NCBI GenBank assembly: GCA_000969725.1 | Contig: JXSR01S067002.1 | DNA: 32,095 nucleotides | Direction: 5' to 3' (one strand) | From: Ophiothrix spiculata | Lineage: Eukaryota; Echinodermata; Ophiuroidea; Amphilepidida; Ophiotrichidae | Part shown: one piece after another, positions 30,561 through 32,095 of the stretch | Position numbering within the stretch: the first letter of the stretch is position 1 | Layout of the letters: every line of letters starts with the position of its first letter | The notes under the pieces: generated by a model | The model's database searches: none | Seen by the model: only the letters and a program-made list of their open reading frames with translations | Told to the model about the DNA's origin: nothing | Position numbers and translations under genes: made by a program

Positions 30561-31299
30561 ATGGTTTCATGAGTTTACTATTTATTTCTCTTGTTATTAG
30601 CTTGATTACATTTTTGATTCAAATTTTTGATTTGGAGCATTGCTTTTGGTGTGGAAAAGGTTTCAAAATAATATGTCAAGTTCGAGTAATCTAATATAAT
30701 AAATTATGTGAAGGCTACTATATTGAATTGGGTAAATACATATCATTGGTGCCATTCAGGAACTATTATATGAAAATGTTGTTTTCACTTCTCAAAACAC
30801 ATTTTAGTGTATAGAATTCGGATTCAGATGCAATATACCGTATCCACTCGTCAATTTCAACTATTTGCCAGCTGTGAAACCCTTTAAATTTATGTATACC
30901 TTCACTTGCAAGAGTTTGGCAAATTATCACATAATTCACATTCTATAACCGAAGAATTAACATTTTTTTGCACACTGGTTGAAATAACTCAACGGTAAAG
31001 GCAATATATATACATTCATAAAATCAGCAGTTCATTTGGATGAGTTGATATGGTTGTTTTGCTCAAGAACTGCACTTAAATTGTTCAACCTCATTTCAAA
31101 CAGTTCAATATGGCACTCAATATGATAAAGTGCCTCTACATTTTCTCAATGTTTAGTCCCATACATAGACCTGTAGCTTTTTAACTTAAGTTAGAAACTG
31201 ATTCACTTATCAAACCACATAATTTACATTAGCTAAGAAGATGTAACAAAGGTAAAGCAAGTCTTGACTGGCAGGAAATGATTTATCATTGCCTTGTTG
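30561..31299 (+). other. No gene seen
   Basis: AT-rich sequence after the last array copy. Its first 150 bp still resemble array linker (for example TTTGATTTGGAGCATTGCTTT). The rest shows nothing recognisable. Confidence 0.35.
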
Positions 31300-31660
31300 T
31301 TGTCATGTGAATCCAAGAAAGTGGTATCTCCATAAGTTGTATTTATTTAAACAAACTGTCACTAGAATGTAAAAAAAATCACTCAAAATTTCCCTATCAT
31401 AATTATGTCAGAGGCTCTTGAAATGGTTCTTCAGGTGATCGGTGTCACCTGAAGAACCGTGGCCTGATTGGTTCAAAAATCACTCAAAATTTCCCTGTCA
31501 TATGTCAGAGGCTCTTGAAATGGTTTGGCAGGTGATCGGTGTCACCTGGAAACACCTGAAGAACCATTTGGAGAACCAATTACCCAAGGCTGGAGACCTA
31601 GTGCGCAATTCAAATTTATGTAAAACGGCAGCTATTGCAGATACGACTTTCTTACACTTG
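31300..31660. mobile_element. Foldback element related to 8294-8889, internally duplicated
   Basis: The outer arms GTCATGTGAATCCAAGAAAG (31300) and CTTTCTTACACTTGCAT (about 31643-31660) are inverted. The right part (GGCAGCTATTGCAGATACGA near 31626) matches the minus strand of 8642-8660. A block containing AAATCACTCAAAATTTCCCT and TCAGAGGCTCTTGAAATGGT occurs twice (31376-31452 and 31480-31555), each time with the CAGGTGATCGGTGTCACCTG palindrome. The + strand frame at 31442-31708 lies entirely in this repeat. Confidence 0.7.
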
Positions 31661-32095
31661 CATAGCTTGAGCTTGATTCATAAGGGAATAGGCTTTTTCC
31701 ATATATAGTAAGGTCAATTCTATTAATGTTCTGTTACCAAATGCAACTTTTTGATGGCTTTCTCAATCTTTGCTTATGAAACATAAAGGAGTTGCAAGTT
31801 ACAAATCTATGTTAATGCTAGGGCAGCACTCAGTCAATTCTGTCCAAGATGAGTATGAGAAGTTTGGGCCTCTTTCATCATTTTTTAAAGTACTGTACAG
31901 TACTACTGCTTGTAATAATCCCTTTAACATAGATTGTGTCATGGTATTATCAAAAATGTTGAAAGTACTATTAATATGCATGAGCTGGAAATAAATTGGA
32001 GTCATGTGCACACACATCATGAGAGCTCCTGGAATAATATACAATTTAAGCTGTTTTTAAGTTATATTGGATAGTGTATTGTACATCATCTTAAA
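31661..32095 (+). other. No gene seen
   Basis: AT-rich end of the window. One perfect 16-bp palindrome, AGTACTGTACAGTACT, at 31889-31904. The overlapping frames on both strands at 31770-32044 have no family signal. Confidence 0.35.

Overview
This looks like an AT-rich, repeat-dense stretch of a metazoan genome, probably a marine invertebrate. A deuterostome such as an echinoderm, hemichordate or cephalochordate is my guess, but the sequence does not fix it. The reasons are small exons with GT/AG borders in very long introns, 5'-truncated non-LTR retrotransposons, tRNA-derived SINE heads, many short foldback DNA elements, degenerate CCCTAA telomere-type repeats, and one assembly gap (19336-19924). 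There are no operons, prokaryotic genes or CRISPR arrays. Nearly all open reading frames of 60-115 codons fall in repeats or AT-rich noncoding DNA and are not genes.

The only host gene I can support lies on the + strand. Three small coding exons (6361-6420, 17101-17142, and 19157 into the gap) are each open in phase 0 only or coherently in phase 0. Their translations join into one amphipathic heptad pattern that runs across both splice junctions. I read this as part of a coiled-coil protein that I cannot name. A weaker fourth exon may lie at 20165-20245. Most of the window is the gene's introns, which are filled with transposons.

Layout: 1-660 holds two foldback repeats. 1303-6058 is a diverged tandem duplication (copies A and B, about 2.4 kb each); copy B carries two later insertions whose empty sites survive in copy A. 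7118-8191 is a GC-rich terminal-inverted-repeat element. 8294-8889 is a foldback element with a relative near 31300-31660. 10126-10919 is a TIR element that contains a nested LINE fragment. 11527-13230 is a second, longer truncated LINE with a broken reverse transcriptase. 13690-13800 is a tRNA-SINE head, and 14188-14313 a two-copy 63-bp tandem repeat. 16091-17053 is a TIR element ending 48 bp before an exon. 17664-18697 is a Tc1/mariner-type element with a broken transposase N-terminus, and 18801-19087 a small hAT-like element just before the next exon.

After the gap come a 1.6-kb TIR element with long internal inverted arms (20623-22219), an interstitial telomere-like block (22327-22426), a three-copy tandem array with an almost invariant core (22535-24470), a 448-bp TA-flanked foldback MITE (25432-25879), a SINE head (25971-26035), an L2-like 3' end (26690-26775), and a six-copy irregular array of a 'CCCCTAGAGTATCTAA' unit (27154-30560) with strong palindromes inside it. 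I found no clear new enzymatic or defence system. The most interesting signals are the unnamed coiled-coil gene, the core-versus-spacer contrast in the tandem arrays, and the unusual GC-rich foldback element.
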